A stretch of 45,820 bases of DNA, from IMG/VR virus record IMGVR_UViG_3300007512_002803, positions 1 through 45,820 of that record, one strand, 5' to 3'. This stretch comes from a virus. The notes beneath the pieces are model-generated. The model did not search any database, was not told the DNA's origin, and saw nothing but the letters and a program-made list of their open reading frames with translations. Numbering within the stretch: position 1 is the first letter of the stretch; the number at the start of each line of letters is the position of its first letter. Positions 44,424 through 45,820 of this stretch are shown piece after piece. A program made the position numbers and the translations under genes.

Positions 44424-44640
44424 AAAGATATTCGTCACTCATGACTTATCCCTTGCAGCATACTTGCTGATGAAGGGTCTGACCCTGAAGTCTGCCAAGA
44501 AGGTGGCTGGCAAGTTCGAGTTCCAATACTACGATCCGGATGATCGTGCGGACGCCCTGTCGCTGGAGTTCATAGGATCAGACTTTGCCACGTACGACGG
44601 CTACGTGCGCACCCTGCGCGGCATGCTGAACCGAAAATAG
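44407..44640 (+). CDS. DUF5659-like small protein
   Basis: 77 residues, overlapping the fibre gene by 17 bases. The order F-V-T-H-D-L-S-L-A-A-Y-L-L-M-K-G, then K-F-E-F-Q-Y-Y-D-P-D-D and a C-terminal helix, matches the DUF5659 type, small proteins found in phages and bacteria with no known role. Coupling to the fibre gene suggests a fibre-linked job such as folding or tip binding, but this is inference from place only. Confidence 0.6.
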   Translation: MSKTGEKIFVTHDLSLAAYLLMKGLTLKSAKKVAGKFEFQYYDPDDRADALSLEFIGSDFATYDGYVRTLRGMLNRK

Positions 44641-44676
44641 TTCGATAAAAAAGCGTCGATCTGCATACTTACTTTC

Positions 44677-44708
44677 GAAGCCGCCTGGCTTCCGTTTTTC
44701 CCGTTTTT
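44677..44708 (+). terminator. Probable intrinsic terminator
   Basis: GAAGCC-GCCT-GGCTTC at 44677-44692 is a perfect six-pair stem with a four-base loop, followed by T-runs at 44695-44699 and 44704-44708. It lies 36 bases after the DUF5659-like gene in the longest gap of the window, a sensible end for the baseplate-fibre operon. Confidence 0.65.
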
Positions 44709-44831
44709 ACCCTTACAACGTCCGTCATCGTTAGCAACCTTTTTTGGTTCCGTCGCTTCGATCTGGTAATGGCTTTTAGAGTAGCGTTAGTTCTCGTTTG
44801 AGAAAATAAACAACTAACACGGAGAAATAAA
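44709..44831 (+). promoter_or_regulatory. Leader of the last fibre gene with nested inverted repeat
   Basis: GTTAGTT at 44786-44792 and AACTAAC at 44812-44818 are reverse complements, and within them TTCTC-GTTT-GAGAA (44791-44804) is a five-pair hairpin. GGAG at 44821-44824 is the ribosome site. After a terminator, a new promoter is expected here; I cannot point to a sure -10, though AAAATAAA at 44803-44810 is AT-rich. Confidence 0.4.
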
Positions 44832-45820
44832 ATGGGTTTAATTTTTAATCATGCATCAGGTTCTGCAAACCTGAAAATGGGCGGCGGCAGCGCTACTGGC
44901 GTATTCAATGCTCTCGCCTTCTCGGGTTCTGCATGTTTCCAACCTGGCCACAACGGGGCCGCAGGTGACATAGGCAGCGAACAATCATTCACAACACTTG
45001 TCGCTAAGCATCCAGACGCAGCATACGTCTTTAGTGGCTCAGTAGGTGGCAAAAACAAGACCGTCTTCCTCGGCGACGTCGTCATCTCGGGCTCTCTGAC
45101 GAAGTCCGGCGGCGGAGCTGTCGACGGTACTGGGGCGGCTAGCCGCGTTGCTTACTGGACAGACACAGACACTATATCCTACAGCAACAACCTTACCTGG
45201 AACAACTCCGACCTCGGACTGGGGTCCGGCATCGGTCTTACATTCGCTACGGATGAAAAGATTGAATCAGATGGCACTGATCTGTCTATTACAGTTGGCG
45301 CAGGTGGTGACATCAACATTCCAGCCGACATCGGTCTGACCTTCGGAGACGATGGGGAAAAGATTGAAGGTGACGGCACCAATCTGTCGATCGCTTCTAG
45401 CGGTGAGCTCGATCTTACGGCAGACGGACTGATAGACGTCAACGGTTCTGCCAACCTTGACGTTGATATAGCTGGAACGATCGCCATTGATGGTACATCT
45501 ACTGTCTCAATCCAAGGGGCCGGTGCTACAGACCTCACTACATCCTCAGGTGCTGTTACAATCGATGGCGCCGGCGGCGTTAGTATCGCTGGTAATGCAG
45601 CTGAAGTCGATATCACAACTACTGGTGCACTTGATGTGAACGTTGGATCTGTCGACCTAGACTCAACTGCTGGCATTGCAATGGATGGTACTACGGTCTC
45701 TATCGATGGTACTGATGACTCTAACCTCACTGTAACAGGTGCAGGTAAGCATTTGTCAGTATTGCTTGCTGGTGGCGGAGACCAAAACCTAACCATCAGT
45801 TCTGCAGGTACAGCAGCAGA
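44832..45820 (+). CDS. Repeat-rich fibre or structural protein, 3' end beyond the window
   Basis: Open from ATG at 44832 to the last base with no stop, so at least 329 residues. The ribosome site is GGAG seven bases upstream. The start M-G-L-I-F-N-H-A-S-G-S-A-N-L-K-M is followed by V-F-S-G-S-V-G-G-K and F-L-G-D-V-V-I-S-G-S-L, a module also found twice in the fibre gene at 40884. Then two copies of G-L-T-F-x-x-D-x-E-K-I-E-x-D-G-T-x-L-S-I and a run of beta-helix-like D-I/V repeats, ending D-D-S-N-L-T-V-T-G-A-G-K, a motif common in structural proteins of marine phages. It is likely a second fibre protein. Confidence 0.75.
   Translation, partial: MGLIFNHASGSANLKMGGGSATGVFNALAFSGSACFQPGHNGAAGDIGSEQSFTTLVAKHPDAAYVFSGSVGGKNKTVFLGDVVISGSLTKSGGGAVDGTGAASRVAYWTDTDTISYSNNLTWNNSDLGLGSGIGLTFATDEKIESDGTDLSITVGAGGDINIPADIGLTFGDDGEKIEGDGTNLSIASSGELDLTADGLIDVNGSANLDVDIAGTIAIDGTSTVSIQGAGATDLTTSSGAVTIDGAGGVSIAGNAAEVDITTTGALDVNVGSVDLDSTAGIAMDGTTVSIDGTDDSNLTVTGAGKHLSVLLAGGGDQNLTISSAGTAA

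Noticed and set aside
45179-45796. Minus-strand frame of 205 residues rich in Pro, Ser and Val
   Set aside because: It is antisense to the repetitive fibre gene that is open from 44832; the repeats create the frame.

Overview
The window is from a tailed phage with a contractile tail (myovirus morphology), apparently a large virulent one and T4-like in part. All convincing genes lie on the + strand and are tightly packed, often with 1-14 base overlaps of stop and start. The phage assignment rests on four things seen in translation: a gp55-like late-transcription sigma factor (22585-23322), a gp25/W-type baseplate protein (26546-27043), a gp6/J-type baseplate wedge protein (27049-28893), and a long run of fibre-like virion proteins to the right edge. 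The host cannot be named. Shine-Dalgarno sequences such as AGGAGG suggest a host with conventional SD-led translation. No tRNA, rRNA, CRISPR array, integrase or insertion sequence was seen.

Region 1 (1 to about 18991) is a glycan-building island. It encodes glycosyltransferases, four SAM methyltransferases, a sulfotransferase, a small HAD phosphatase, a sugar-isomerase-type cupin, a fused nucleotidyltransferase-kinase, a SIS (phosphoheptose isomerase-like) protein, a two-subunit transketolase, a sulfatase-fold enzyme, a short UDP-sugar dehydrogenase and two NAD-dependent sugar epimerase/dehydratases. Inside it (12222-15180) is a compact phosphonate pathway: a cytidylyltransferase-PEP mutase fusion, a two-subunit phosphonopyruvate decarboxylase and an iron-alcohol-dehydrogenase-type phosphonoacetaldehyde reductase. 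Together these predict PEP -> phosphonopyruvate -> phosphonoacetaldehyde -> 2-hydroxyethylphosphonate -> CMP-activated phosphonate, the activated form needed to decorate a glycan. No flippase, polymerase, ABC exporter or initiating polyprenyl-phosphate transferase is visible, so the acceptor may be cytoplasmic, for example a virion protein. That is inference.

Region 2 (18988-23696) carries a Cas4/RecB-like PD-(D/E)XK nuclease with a probable Fe-S cluster, two more GT-B glycosyltransferases, a small membrane-anchored protein, the late sigma factor and a small helical protein of unknown function.

Region 3 (23699-45820) is the baseplate and fibre module: a spike/hub-like protein, two small proteins sharing a thrice-repeated domain, gp25-like, gp6-like, a 518-residue structural protein, three successive large proteins with LamG/concanavalin-like domains, a repeat-rich fibre, a DUF5659-like small protein, and, after a probable terminator, a second repeat-rich fibre open at the window edge. 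The large fibre genes from about 35 kb to 41 kb are visibly more GC-rich than the glycan island. The likely theme is surface recognition and surface chemistry: lectin-like tail proteins plus a dedicated pathway making an unusual phosphonate-, heptose- and perhaps sulfate-bearing glycan.
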